6,897 nucleotides of DNA from positions 4,152-11,048 of the forward strand of contig DYBQ01000060.1 of NCBI GenBank assembly GCA_019418545.1. Reading direction: 5' to 3'. The stretch is from Clostridiales bacterium (GTDB taxonomy: Bacteria; Bacillota; Clostridia; Oscillospirales; Acutalibacteraceae). A program made the translations under genes and the position numbers. The notes beneath the pieces were generated by a model. It had not been told where the DNA came from. It worked only from the letters and a program-made list of their open reading frames with translations, and ran no database searches. This document shows positions 1 to 6,575 of the stretch, one piece after another (the stretch's first letter is position 1; each line of letters opens with the position of its first letter).

Positions 1-26
1 CAGCGTCAGATGTGTATAAGAGACAG
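1..26 (+). other. Nextera (Tn5) sequencing adapter remnant, not genomic
   Basis: Bases 8-26 are exactly the 19-base Tn5 mosaic end used in Nextera libraries (AGATGTGTATAAGAGACAG). Bases 1-7 (CAGCGTC) are the last seven bases of the Illumina read-1 tail that precedes it. This is an untrimmed library adapter fused to the contig end, so it marks an assembly edge and not a biological transposon. On the minus strand it stays in frame with the truncated gene next to it and would add the false residues CLLYTSDA to that protein. Confidence 0.97.
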
Positions 27-985
27 GCGGCATAGGGGTCAAGCCCCATCAGCACCCGCAGGGCACAAGCCAAACGGCCGTCATGCTGAATCCCCAGCAT
101 GACAGAAGCGGCCATACACTCCACGGCAGAGCGTTTGGACAGAACGCAGTCAAAGATATCCTGCTCCGGCAACTGCCAGGCCATGGGAGGTTGGGTGGCA
201 GGCAGCAAGGCCGAAGGGTCACCGGCACGGATGTAGGATTTCAATTCCAAAATGTCTGCCGGAGAGAAGCCGGAAGCGGCGGTTCCCGCTGCGATGGCAT
301 CCATCCAGGCCAGCAGCACCTCCACTTGCTGCTCCAGCTTGGTGCCTGTCTTACTCTGCCGGGAGACAGGAGCGCTGCCCATCAGTTTTCCCAGCAAGCC
401 GGGCTTTTTGTCCACAGGGTCTGTGTTGGCCAGCAGCACCCCAGCCAGCACCCCATCCGCCATGGAGGCTTGGGGATTCGCAATGAATCCCTGGGCTTCC
501 AGCAAGGCCGCCGGCTCAATCTGGGCCAACTGGTGGAGCCGTTTTGTCTGGGTGTACCCCGATGGCATTGCAGCGGGATATTCGGCATCCATGGCAGCGG
601 CAGCTGCCCGCCCAAGCACCTCGGCTCGCTGGCGGTAGATGCTGTCGCTTACAGTATCGTAGACATTTAGATAGTGCTGGTCAAAAAGGGCGGCAAAGCC
701 GGCAGTGCTGCGCCCAATGGCCCACAAAAGCCGCAGTACCTTAGCCTGATTTTTCGTATAATCCGGGCCGGTTATTTCTTTTAGAAGCTGGCAGATTTCC
801 TGCTGCTCCTGCCAGCCAAAAGTGGAGAATATCTGCCGCTCTGCGCCGGAGAGCAGGCTTTCCTCCGCCTGGTCGTTTGTCAGGTAGGCCCGGGCCAGCG
901 CCTCGTTTGCAGGCGTCAGTCCCCAAAGCTGGAAAAGCTGCCCCAGGGCATCCGGTTTGCCCGGCTTGTTTGGTCGAATATTCAT
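27..985 (-). CDS. Large helical protein of the MoxR/VWA/SWIM operon, C-terminus missing (possibly DUF4132/MolR-like)
   Basis: The frame is open from ATG 985-983 to the adapter junction, giving 319 genuine residues beginning MNIRPNKPGKPDALGQLFQL. The start is well supported: it overlaps the previous stop as ATGA and has an AAGGAGG site 9 bases upstream. The visible part is rich in Ala, Leu and Gln and reads as a series of amphipathic helices. I see no signal peptide, membrane segment, nucleotide-binding loop or metal motif. A Gly/Lys-rich linker near residues 196-216 (KKPGLLGKLMGS and the following SRQSKTGTK) separates two helical blocks. I do not recognise the fold from sequence. As last gene of a MoxR-DUF5682-VWA-SWIM operon it could be the N-terminal region of a DUF4132 (MolR/YehI-like) protein, because E. 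coli has such a gene beside the equivalent cluster. No N-terminal WGR domain is evident, so this stays a guess. The real protein is longer. Confidence 0.8.
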
Positions 986-1329
986 GTGATATCTCCTCCT
1001 TCTCTGTCTTCTTCCTCATGTTGCTGCCTCTCCTGCCAGCCGCGCAGGATTTCTATTTCCTGCCACCGTTCCCGGCAGAGGGCGATATAGTGTTCCGCTT
1101 GAAAGATGCTCTCTATCAAGGGGCCGTCCTGCTTGTGAAGGGTGTGGGAACGCTCATTCAGCAGATTGGATAGCTGCTTCATCAGCGCGTGCCCGGTATG
1201 GAGCCCACAGGCCTCACACTGCTCCGCCAGCCGGGCAAAGTCTGCTGCGCTGTCCCCGGCACCGGTGTCCAGACCCGTTTGCAGAAGGTCGGTAAGGCGG
1301 GCCTCCATAGCGCTCAAACAATGGTTCAT
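982..1329 (-). CDS. 115 aa helical protein resembling the post-SWIM module of its neighbour
   Basis: I chose ATG 1329-1327, giving 115 aa. It overlaps the SWIM gene stop as ATGA, has a GGGAGG site 7 bases upstream, and matches the coupling style of the other junctions. An in-frame ATG at 1356 would add nine residues encoded inside the upstream gene and is less likely. The protein is predicted to be soluble and helical, with a strongly charged C-terminus (RQQHEEEDREGGD). Residues 12-57 align without gaps to residues 237-282 of the adjacent SWIM protein: LTD and TGL at the start, RLA and C in the middle, then L, M, L and L at matching spacing, about 15 of 46 identical. It is therefore probably a free-standing copy of that helical module. 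Residues 38-47 hold a C-x2-C-x2-H-x2-H run that might bind metal, although only the first Cys is shared with the SWIM protein. No named family is recognised. Confidence 0.85.
   Translation of the reverse strand: MNHCLSAMEARLTDLLQTGLDTGAGDSAADFARLAEQCEACGLHTGHALMKQLSNLLNERSHTLHKQDGPLIESIFQAEHYIALCRERWQEIEILRGWQERQQHEEEDREGGDIT
995..1001 (-). promoter_or_regulatory. Ribosome binding site for the truncated last gene
   Basis: AAGGAGG lies 9 bases upstream of ATG 985-983, inside the last codons of the 115 aa gene. It fixes the start of a gene that has no recognisable family to guide start choice. Confidence 0.85.
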
Positions 1330-2999
1330 GGAATCCCCTCCCAATTTGTAAAACATTCAATGGGATAGAGACACAGCCGGCTGTCTTCCCGATAGAGCAC
1401 CCCGAAGAACACAGGCTGCAGGTCAGGATTCTGCTCCCACCAGTCGGTCAGCTGCTCCAGAGCTTCCACCACCGCCCGTTCTCCTTCCCGATAACGAACC
1501 GTAAGCCAGATATCCCGTCCTGCGCTGTCCAGCAGCCGCAGGGTGAACTGCTGCTCCACCCGGTCATATTCCTGCATTTCCCCCCGGTGGGGACGCAGGA
1601 TTACAAGCCGCTCCAGTTCCCCAAAACCGGGGTGGCTGCGGGGCAGCAGGGAGGAGAAATCTTCCTCCACAGCTGATGGGGGGAGCACCAATCCCGGCGG
1701 GCACTTTTGCAAAAATGTTCCCCTGCACTGGGTGGTAGCGGAAAGGTTGCCTTCTCCGCTGACCTTGGCGCCGGTGAGGTCAAGGCGGCAATTCCACATC
1801 TGGCGCAGTGTCCCGGGCAGTTCCCAGACAATAGTCTCCGTGAATTTGGAACGACGCTTGCCTTCATAAAATTGGGGGCGCAAATCCCGATAGGCGTAGT
1901 ATCGGTGCTTTTGTGTTTCCCAAAAATAGTATATTGTCCCGGCATAGCCTCCGGTAAGCTCTGCTTCCCGAAGGCCCAGAAGGTAGAGATGCAGGCTGCA
2001 AACCGCCTGGTATTCGTCCCGGAAGGTACCCGCCAATTGCAGTGCCTCCTGTTCTGGTGCCGTTTGCAGGGCGCAGGCCAGCCGCCAAACAGTGGACATC
2101 CGGTGCAGCAGCATCTCGGCGCGAAAGGCGGCGGAGCGGGCAAAGTAGCTTTGCAGCTCTCCATGTAGCCGGCGCATCGCCCGCTCCAAAGCGGGAAGGG
2201 TGCTGGTGTGACACAGGCCAGCCAGACGCTCCGCTGTTTCCTGACTGGAAGAAGGCAGGCGGGTAAGCCCTGTGCGCATCCCGTCCGTCAAGGTCGTTTG
2301 GACGGCGGCGCAGATTTCCTGGCGGTTTAACGCGCTGCCGGTATCGCTATGGAAAGCAGCCAGCAGGCTGTCCGCCGTCACGATTCCATGGCGCAATTGC
2401 CAGGTGAGCAGAGCCTCCGCTTTGTGGGTACAAAAGCTTTGGCTGTGACAGGTGCAGCTGCTGTGCTCCAAAGGACAGATAAACCGCACGGTGGCGGGAA
2501 TCCAGGGAAGCTCCACTGTGACTGCACTGCCCTCCCGGATGGCTGCCCCTTTGCCGGAGCTTTCCCGCTGCACCAGGGCAGATACCCGACGTTCCCCCAA
2601 CTGCCGGGTTAGTGTCTCGGCAGGATAGGATGAGAGCAGGGCACATAGTTCCTCTGCCACTTCTCCCAGCGGTTCATGCTCCGATGGAACAGAAGCCTCG
2701 CCGGGCGGGGCGCTCTCCCAGGATGCCTGTTCCTTGAGCCACAAAATAGCGCTTATCCGGTGGCGGCACATGCTGCTGCTGGGACAGGTACAGGTGCTGT
2801 TTCCAAGGGGCGCGGTGATGGTACATACCGCATCCCCAACCGACAGGGTAACAGTTTCGCCCTCTATTTGCTTTATCTCCGGCTGGGCTGCAGAAAGGTC
2901 CTTTTTCGCCCGGTTTACTGTCCCTTTGTTGCACAGTGCAATAAGATATTCCTCGTCCGCCGAAAGCAGGGCAGAGTGCAGGGTCTGGGGAATCTCCAT
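1326..2999 (-). CDS. SWIM zinc-finger family protein with two SWIM motifs
   Basis: This 557 aa protein carries two CxCx5CxH SWIM motifs: C70, C72, C78, H80 and C182, C184, C190, H192. Both are followed by a helix of the type RHRISAILWLKEQ or THKAEALLTWQ, as is usual for SWIM fingers. SWIM domains chelate zinc and are thought to bind DNA or proteins. Residues about 225-345 are helical, and part of this stretch (237-282) resembles the small protein encoded next. Residues 355-380 form an aromatic segment (YYFWETQKHRYYAYRDLRPQ), and the C-terminal third is predicted mixed strand and helix. The protein is probably cytoplasmic, as no signal or membrane segment is seen. It starts 16 bases after the VWA stop behind a near-perfect AGGAGGTGA and ends in an ATGA overlap with the small gene. 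It appears equivalent to YehQ of the E. coli yeh cluster. The biochemical role is unknown. Confidence 0.93.
   Translation of the reverse strand: MEIPQTLHSALLSADEEYLIALCNKGTVNRAKKDLSAAQPEIKQIEGETVTLSVGDAVCTITAPLGNSTCTCPSSSMCRHRISAILWLKEQASWESAPPGEASVPSEHEPLGEVAEELCALLSSYPAETLTRQLGERRVSALVQRESSGKGAAIREGSAVTVELPWIPATVRFICPLEHSSCTCHSQSFCTHKAEALLTWQLRHGIVTADSLLAAFHSDTGSALNRQEICAAVQTTLTDGMRTGLTRLPSSSQETAERLAGLCHTSTLPALERAMRRLHGELQSYFARSAAFRAEMLLHRMSTVWRLACALQTAPEQEALQLAGTFRDEYQAVCSLHLYLLGLREAELTGGYAGTIYYFWETQKHRYYAYRDLRPQFYEGKRRSKFTETIVWELPGTLRQMWNCRLDLTGAKVSGEGNLSATTQCRGTFLQKCPPGLVLPPSAVEEDFSSLLPRSHPGFGELERLVILRPHRGEMQEYDRVEQQFTLRLLDSAGRDIWLTVRYREGERAVVEALEQLTDWWEQNPDLQPVFFGVLYREDSRLCLYPIECFTNWEGIP
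1334..1342 (-). promoter_or_regulatory. Ribosome binding site deciding the start of the 115 aa gene
   Basis: GGGAGGGGA lies within the last codons of the SWIM gene, with its GGGAGG core 7 bases before ATG 1329. This site and the ATGA overlap favour 1329 over the in-frame ATG at 1356. Confidence 0.8.
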
Positions 3000-3005
3000 G
3001 TCTCG

Positions 3006-3014
3006 TCACCTCCT
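3006..3014 (-). promoter_or_regulatory. Strong ribosome binding site of the SWIM gene
   Basis: AGGAGGTGA is a near-perfect anti-16S match, 6 bases before ATG 2999 and just after the VWA stop. This is the only junction in the window without an overlap, and it has the strongest site. The SWIM gene may therefore be translated more independently of its upstream neighbour. Confidence 0.9.
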
Positions 3015-3015
3015 C

Positions 3016-4134
3016 TCATGTTCTCATAATGCCTGCCATAAAGTTTGCCAAATGCTCCGGGGTCATGGCTCCCACATGGGCACCCAAATCTGCCAGGGTC
3101 TGGGCGGTAGCCCGGTCATACTCCGGGGAAGCCTGCTCGTTAAGGGCTGTGAGGGCAATGAGCAGGGCGCCGCTCTCCACGATATCGTGGCAGGTGCGGT
3201 AGAGCTCCTGCCGGGAGCCGCCCTCGCACAAATCGCTCACCAGCACCACCATGGTTCGCCGGGGCTGGCTAATAAGGCTCTGGCAGTATGCCATAGCTTT
3301 GGCAATGTTGGTGCCGCCGCCCAGCTGCACACTCATCAGGGTTTCCACCGGGTCATCCATCCGGCCGGTCAAATCTACCACAGCAGTATCGAAGATTATC
3401 AAATGGGTGGTGAGCATGGGAAGCTTTGCGAAAATGCCCGCCATCACTGCAGAGTGGATGATACTGGAAAGCATGGAGCCGCTTTCATCCACGGCGATGA
3501 TTACATGCCAGGGATTGTGGCGCTGGGTTCGGCCGCTAAAATAAAGCTGCTCCAAAATCAGGCGCTGATTTTCCCTGTCATAATGAGCCAGGTTTTTACG
3601 GATGGTGCGCTTTATATCCAAATTTCGCAGGGAGCGCACTGCGCTGCGGCTGGTGCGGTCCAGCTTGCCCAGAGCGGAACGGCGGATTTCCTGCTGCATC
3701 TTAGCCGTCAGCTGGGCCACAACCCGCTCTACAATCCGCCGGGCGGCATCCAGTACCGGCCCCTTCATCATGCCCTTGAGGCTTAGAATGGTTTCCAGCA
3801 ATGCCTCATCCGGCTCCATCTTCTCCAGCACCTCCTGGTCTGTGAGCAGGGCAGTGAGCTGGTAGCGGTCCAGGGCATGGCGCTGAAGGATTTCTGCCGT
3901 CTCCTGAGGGAACAGCTCCCGCACCTCGTTGAGCCACCGGGCTACCACTGGCTGGCTTTCTCCCTGCCCACCATTCCAGTCCCGGCGCACATCCGGCCCC
4001 ACTTCCCGGCCATAGAGAAAGTCCAGGGCATCATCCATCCGGGCAAGGTGCCCATCTGCAAGGGAGATAGATGCTTCCGCGTTCTTACCCAATACCAGCC
4101 GCCAGCGGTTGAGTGCTGCGCCATGAGTAATCAT
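3016..4134 (-). CDS. VWA-domain protein, MoxR ATPase partner (YehP-like)
   Basis: This 372 aa protein has a C-terminal von Willebrand A domain from about residue 208. The full MIDAS metal site is present: D216-E-S218-G-S220 after the hydrophobic strand VIIAV, T275 in GGGTN, and D301 in VVLVSDL. This indicates Mg-dependent ligand binding. The N-terminal part is helical, with a family-like LDFLYGREVG block (residues 37-46) and WLNEVRELFP (67-76). A very basic helical stretch (about 130-190) lies just before the VWA fold. No signal peptide or membrane segment is seen, so it should be cytoplasmic. In MoxR systems such as RavA-ViaA the VWA protein works with the AAA+ motor and helps choose the client, and the same role is inferred here from the ATPase two genes upstream. 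The ATG overlaps the DUF5682 stop as ATGA behind an AAAGGAG site. Length and order match E. coli YehP as I recall it. The client is unknown. Confidence 0.95.
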   Translation of the reverse strand: MITHGAALNRWRLVLGKNAEASISLADGHLARMDDALDFLYGREVGPDVRRDWNGGQGESQPVVARWLNEVRELFPQETAEILQRHALDRYQLTALLTDQEVLEKMEPDEALLETILSLKGMMKGPVLDAARRIVERVVAQLTAKMQQEIRRSALGKLDRTSRSAVRSLRNLDIKRTIRKNLAHYDRENQRLILEQLYFSGRTQRHNPWHVIIAVDESGSMLSSIIHSAVMAGIFAKLPMLTTHLIIFDTAVVDLTGRMDDPVETLMSVQLGGGTNIAKAMAYCQSLISQPRRTMVVLVSDLCEGGSRQELYRTCHDIVESGALLIALTALNEQASPEYDRATAQTLADLGAHVGAMTPEHLANFMAGIMRT

Positions 4135-6575
4135 ACCGGGTCATCTCCTTTCTCATCCCAATTCGCTTCCCACTGTTCCAGCCGCTGCGCCGCCCATGCG
4201 TCAATGGCTTCCCAACAGGTATAGTCTGCCGGGGAAACCACGATGTTTCCGGCTTTCAGCCGCTCCTGGCCGTGAAGAGCCGCCGCTTGGCAGCCCAGGC
4301 GGTTCGTTTCGGTAGGGGTAAAATAACTAAAGGCAAGGCGCAGCTGGGGCAGCAGGGCAACAAATTCTTCGTCTTCCAGTTCACACAGCAGCGCATCGAT
4401 GGATGCCAGCTGCACATCGTCCACCAGCAGCAAATCCCGAGCGGTGCGGAAGAGGCCCTGGAGGAAGGCTGCAGCCCGCAGCTTTTGGTCATGGGTGCCC
4501 CGAAGATATCCGGCGGCAGTTTGCACCGCCAAATCCTTCTTTTCCGGCGCACCACCATAGAGAAGGCCCAGGGCCGCGCCGTGGAGGGCGGGGTGGATGG
4601 GGTCTTGGACAATCAGTTCCTCCAGAGCATCAAGGAGCACGGCTCGCAGTTCGGCAAACGGGGGACGTGCCGTTATCTCATAGAGAAGCTGACAGTTTTC
4701 CTGAACGGCCTCCACGCCCCGGTCATCCACTGCGGCCATGGAGGGCAGCATCTGCAAGATGCGGGCAAAGCACTGCCGAAGCAGGGCAGGGTAGTCATAG
4801 CTGCCCCTTTCGCCATACTGCTCCTGCCACGCATCCAAAGCACTGATGGCGCCGCAGGCCCCGCACAGGGAGGAAAATTCCCCATCGGTCAGCAGAAGCT
4901 CCTCCAACCGGTGAGCCATAGCGTCTGCCGTGTCCCCCAGGCCCATGAGAAAGCCCTGCATCAGGAGTCTTGCCCCATCCTCTGCCCGGGCAGCTTCTGC
5001 CAAACGGCTGCGCAGCAGCTGGGCGCTGGCCTCTGTCATGGTGGAGCCCCAGATGGCGTGCTCCACCAGGGCGGTTTCTACCCCAGCGGACCACTGACAG
5101 ACCCAGTGCTCCCGAATGAGGTTGCGCCCGGTACCTCGCAGCAAATCAGGCCCCTTGTCCCGCTTGGCATAGCCGCAGTCTAAAAATACGCTTTGATGAA
5201 GGAAACGGCTCTCTGCCCGGTGGCGGGCTTTGGAGAAAATCTCAAGGGTCACTTCCTGCCGGTCGGCGGAATTCTGCCGGAGACGATATTTTTTGCACTG
5301 CCGGGCAAAGTCCTGCACCAGGGGCGGCACCAAATCGCTGCGGCACAGGTCGCCCACCTGGTTCCCCGTGTTAATCTGCCGGAGAAGGCGCAGAGGTTCG
5401 CATCCGGCAAGGTTGGCCTCTCCCTTCACAAATGCGCTCAAAACGCCGTCCTGCAATTCATAGAGGCCGGGAGCTTCCTTGTTTCGCAGAGCGGCCAGGC
5501 CTCGGGCCTGCTGCAGGGCGCACTGCTCATCATAAGAAGAGATGGTTTCCCCCTTTGCCCGCAGCCGTCGGCCACAGCGCACAATGGTATCCAGCACCAC
5601 GCTGTCCCAGGCCTCTGCTGCATCCGCCCCCTCCTCATGGAGCCGCGTCCAGAGTTTCCCATAGAAGGCTGGAGCGGGCATACCACTGGCGTAGCCGGAT
5701 AGGGCGTCTGCCGCCGGCTCGGAATAGCGCACGGGATAGACTGTCTGGCTGTCTTTGGAAATTTGGGGGCGTTTTTCTGGTTCCTCCTCCGAATGGAGAA
5801 GGCCCCAGAGGTGAAATCCCCCGGCCACCACCAAAATCTTTCCATAAGACTGCCCGGCTTCCCGGATGCGCCGGGCCATATGGCATTCCCGGGCCAGGTA
5901 CCCATCTGCCTCCATTTCCCAGCGGGGCGTGTTCTCCCGGGCCAGCAGGCACCAAGCGTTCACCTGCCGGACAAATTCCTCTGTGGACAGGAAGAATCCC
6001 CGGATTTCATAGTATTTTTCCCAGAACTCCTCAAAGTCCCGGGTCCCGGTTTTCTCGCACACCCTTTTCCACAGCAGCTCCGGGGCGAGAAAATGGTCGC
6101 TGGTATAGCTGACAGCGGCCTCCTCCTTGCGCAGCCCAGCTCCGGACTGGGTGGCTGCCAGAATCTCGCCATAGGGAAGGTCTATAAACCGGGCGGGAAT
6201 CCCCAAACGCTCCGCCAGCCGCAGCGCGGCCAGCTCTGGAGATTGGTTCAGGAAAGGGTAGTAGCAGGCGTGGCTCTTCGGCGGCAGCTCATCCTCCGGT
6301 GATTCCGCAGCCCGCAGAAGGCCGGCATCATCCCGATAGGCATAGTACAGCGCTACCGGGGCGCGGGTTTCCGGGCTGGCCAGGATGGAAATGAGGTCAT
6401 TGGCGTTCTCCGGCCCCTCCACAAGCACCAGCTCCGGACGATATCGCTCCATGGCTCGCTCCAGATGCCAGGCGCAGGCAGGGGAATGATGGCGCACCGG
6501 AAAGTAGAGCACCGGCGCGTCATAGTCAAAAGGAATCACTTCAGCCGCTTGCCTGCCTCGTAAAACCGTTTCCAT
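4131..6575 (-). CDS. DUF5682 family protein (YehM-like), MoxR/VWA-associated
   Basis: This 814 aa protein is recognised as DUF5682 by three features. These are the N-terminal block VLYFPVRHHSPACAW (residues 22-36), the block ELVLVEGPEN (48-57), and the C-terminal block LPQLRLAFSYFTPTETNRL (742-760). The N-terminal part also has ARFIDLPYG (128-136) after a strand-like stretch and a later GGFHLWGL (252-259). A strand-then-His motif, an acidic motif and a second GxxH recall the EreA/ChaN/TraB superfamily, suggesting a metal-dependent or hydrolase-like domain; this is inference. The middle and C-terminal two thirds are helical and could be a repeat scaffold. No signal peptide or membrane segment is seen. 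ATG 6575 has a GGGAGGG site 6 bases upstream and overlaps the ATPase gene by 40 bases. A GTG at 6539 would give a 4-base GTGA overlap but has a weaker site. The gene ends in an ATGA overlap with the VWA gene. Its function is not known in any organism I can name. Confidence 0.93.
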   Translation of the reverse strand: METVLRGRQAAEVIPFDYDAPVLYFPVRHHSPACAWHLERAMERYRPELVLVEGPENANDLISILASPETRAPVALYYAYRDDAGLLRAAESPEDELPPKSHACYYPFLNQSPELAALRLAERLGIPARFIDLPYGEILAATQSGAGLRKEEAAVSYTSDHFLAPELLWKRVCEKTGTRDFEEFWEKYYEIRGFFLSTEEFVRQVNAWCLLARENTPRWEMEADGYLARECHMARRIREAGQSYGKILVVAGGFHLWGLLHSEEEPEKRPQISKDSQTVYPVRYSEPAADALSGYASGMPAPAFYGKLWTRLHEEGADAAEAWDSVVLDTIVRCGRRLRAKGETISSYDEQCALQQARGLAALRNKEAPGLYELQDGVLSAFVKGEANLAGCEPLRLLRQINTGNQVGDLCRSDLVPPLVQDFARQCKKYRLRQNSADRQEVTLEIFSKARHRAESRFLHQSVFLDCGYAKRDKGPDLLRGTGRNLIREHWVCQWSAGVETALVEHAIWGSTMTEASAQLLRSRLAEAARAEDGARLLMQGFLMGLGDTADAMAHRLEELLLTDGEFSSLCGACGAISALDAWQEQYGERGSYDYPALLRQCFARILQMLPSMAAVDDRGVEAVQENCQLLYEITARPPFAELRAVLLDALEELIVQDPIHPALHGAALGLLYGGAPEKKDLAVQTAAGYLRGTHDQKLRAAAFLQGLFRTARDLLLVDDVQLASIDALLCELEDEEFVALLPQLRLAFSYFTPTETNRLGCQAAALHGQERLKAGNIVVSPADYTCWEAIDAWAAQRLEQWEANWDEKGDDPV
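4144..4151 (-). promoter_or_regulatory. Ribosome binding site of the VWA gene
   Basis: AAAGGAGA lies inside the end of the DUF5682 gene. Its AGGAG core is 10 bases before ATG 4134, which overlaps the DUF5682 stop as ATGA. Confidence 0.8.

Noticed and set aside
8..26. Genuine Tn5 transposon end
   Set aside because: The mosaic end is the engineered hybrid used in Nextera kits and is preceded by the Illumina read-1 tail, with no transposon genes nearby.
308..440. 13-base direct repeat GGCCAGCAGCACC at 308-320 and 428-440
   Set aside because: Both copies encode Val-Leu-Leu-Ala on the minus strand with preferred codons, so this is coding coincidence and not a repeat element.
83..670. Plus-strand open frame of 195 codons near the left edge
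   Set aside because: The minus strand is open without a stop from 985 to the adapter, begins with ATGA coupling and a good ribosome binding site, and reads as a normal helical protein. The plus-strand frame is its shadow.
1330..1356. Upstream ATG at 1356 as start of the small gene
   Set aside because: The extra nine codons lie entirely inside the end of the SWIM gene, while ATG 1329 has the proper Shine-Dalgarno spacing and an ATGA overlap.
2734..3786. Long plus-strand open frame of 350 codons
   Set aside because: It runs antisense across the SWIM and VWA genes, has no family motifs, and is rich in His, Gly and Cys from reading GC-rich codons backwards. The opposite strand has the intact MIDAS and SWIM motifs.
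4272..5702. Plus-strand open frames of 303 and 169 codons opposite the DUF5682 gene
   Set aside because: They mirror the real gene in a GC-rich region, have no recognisable domains, and have no operon arrangement.
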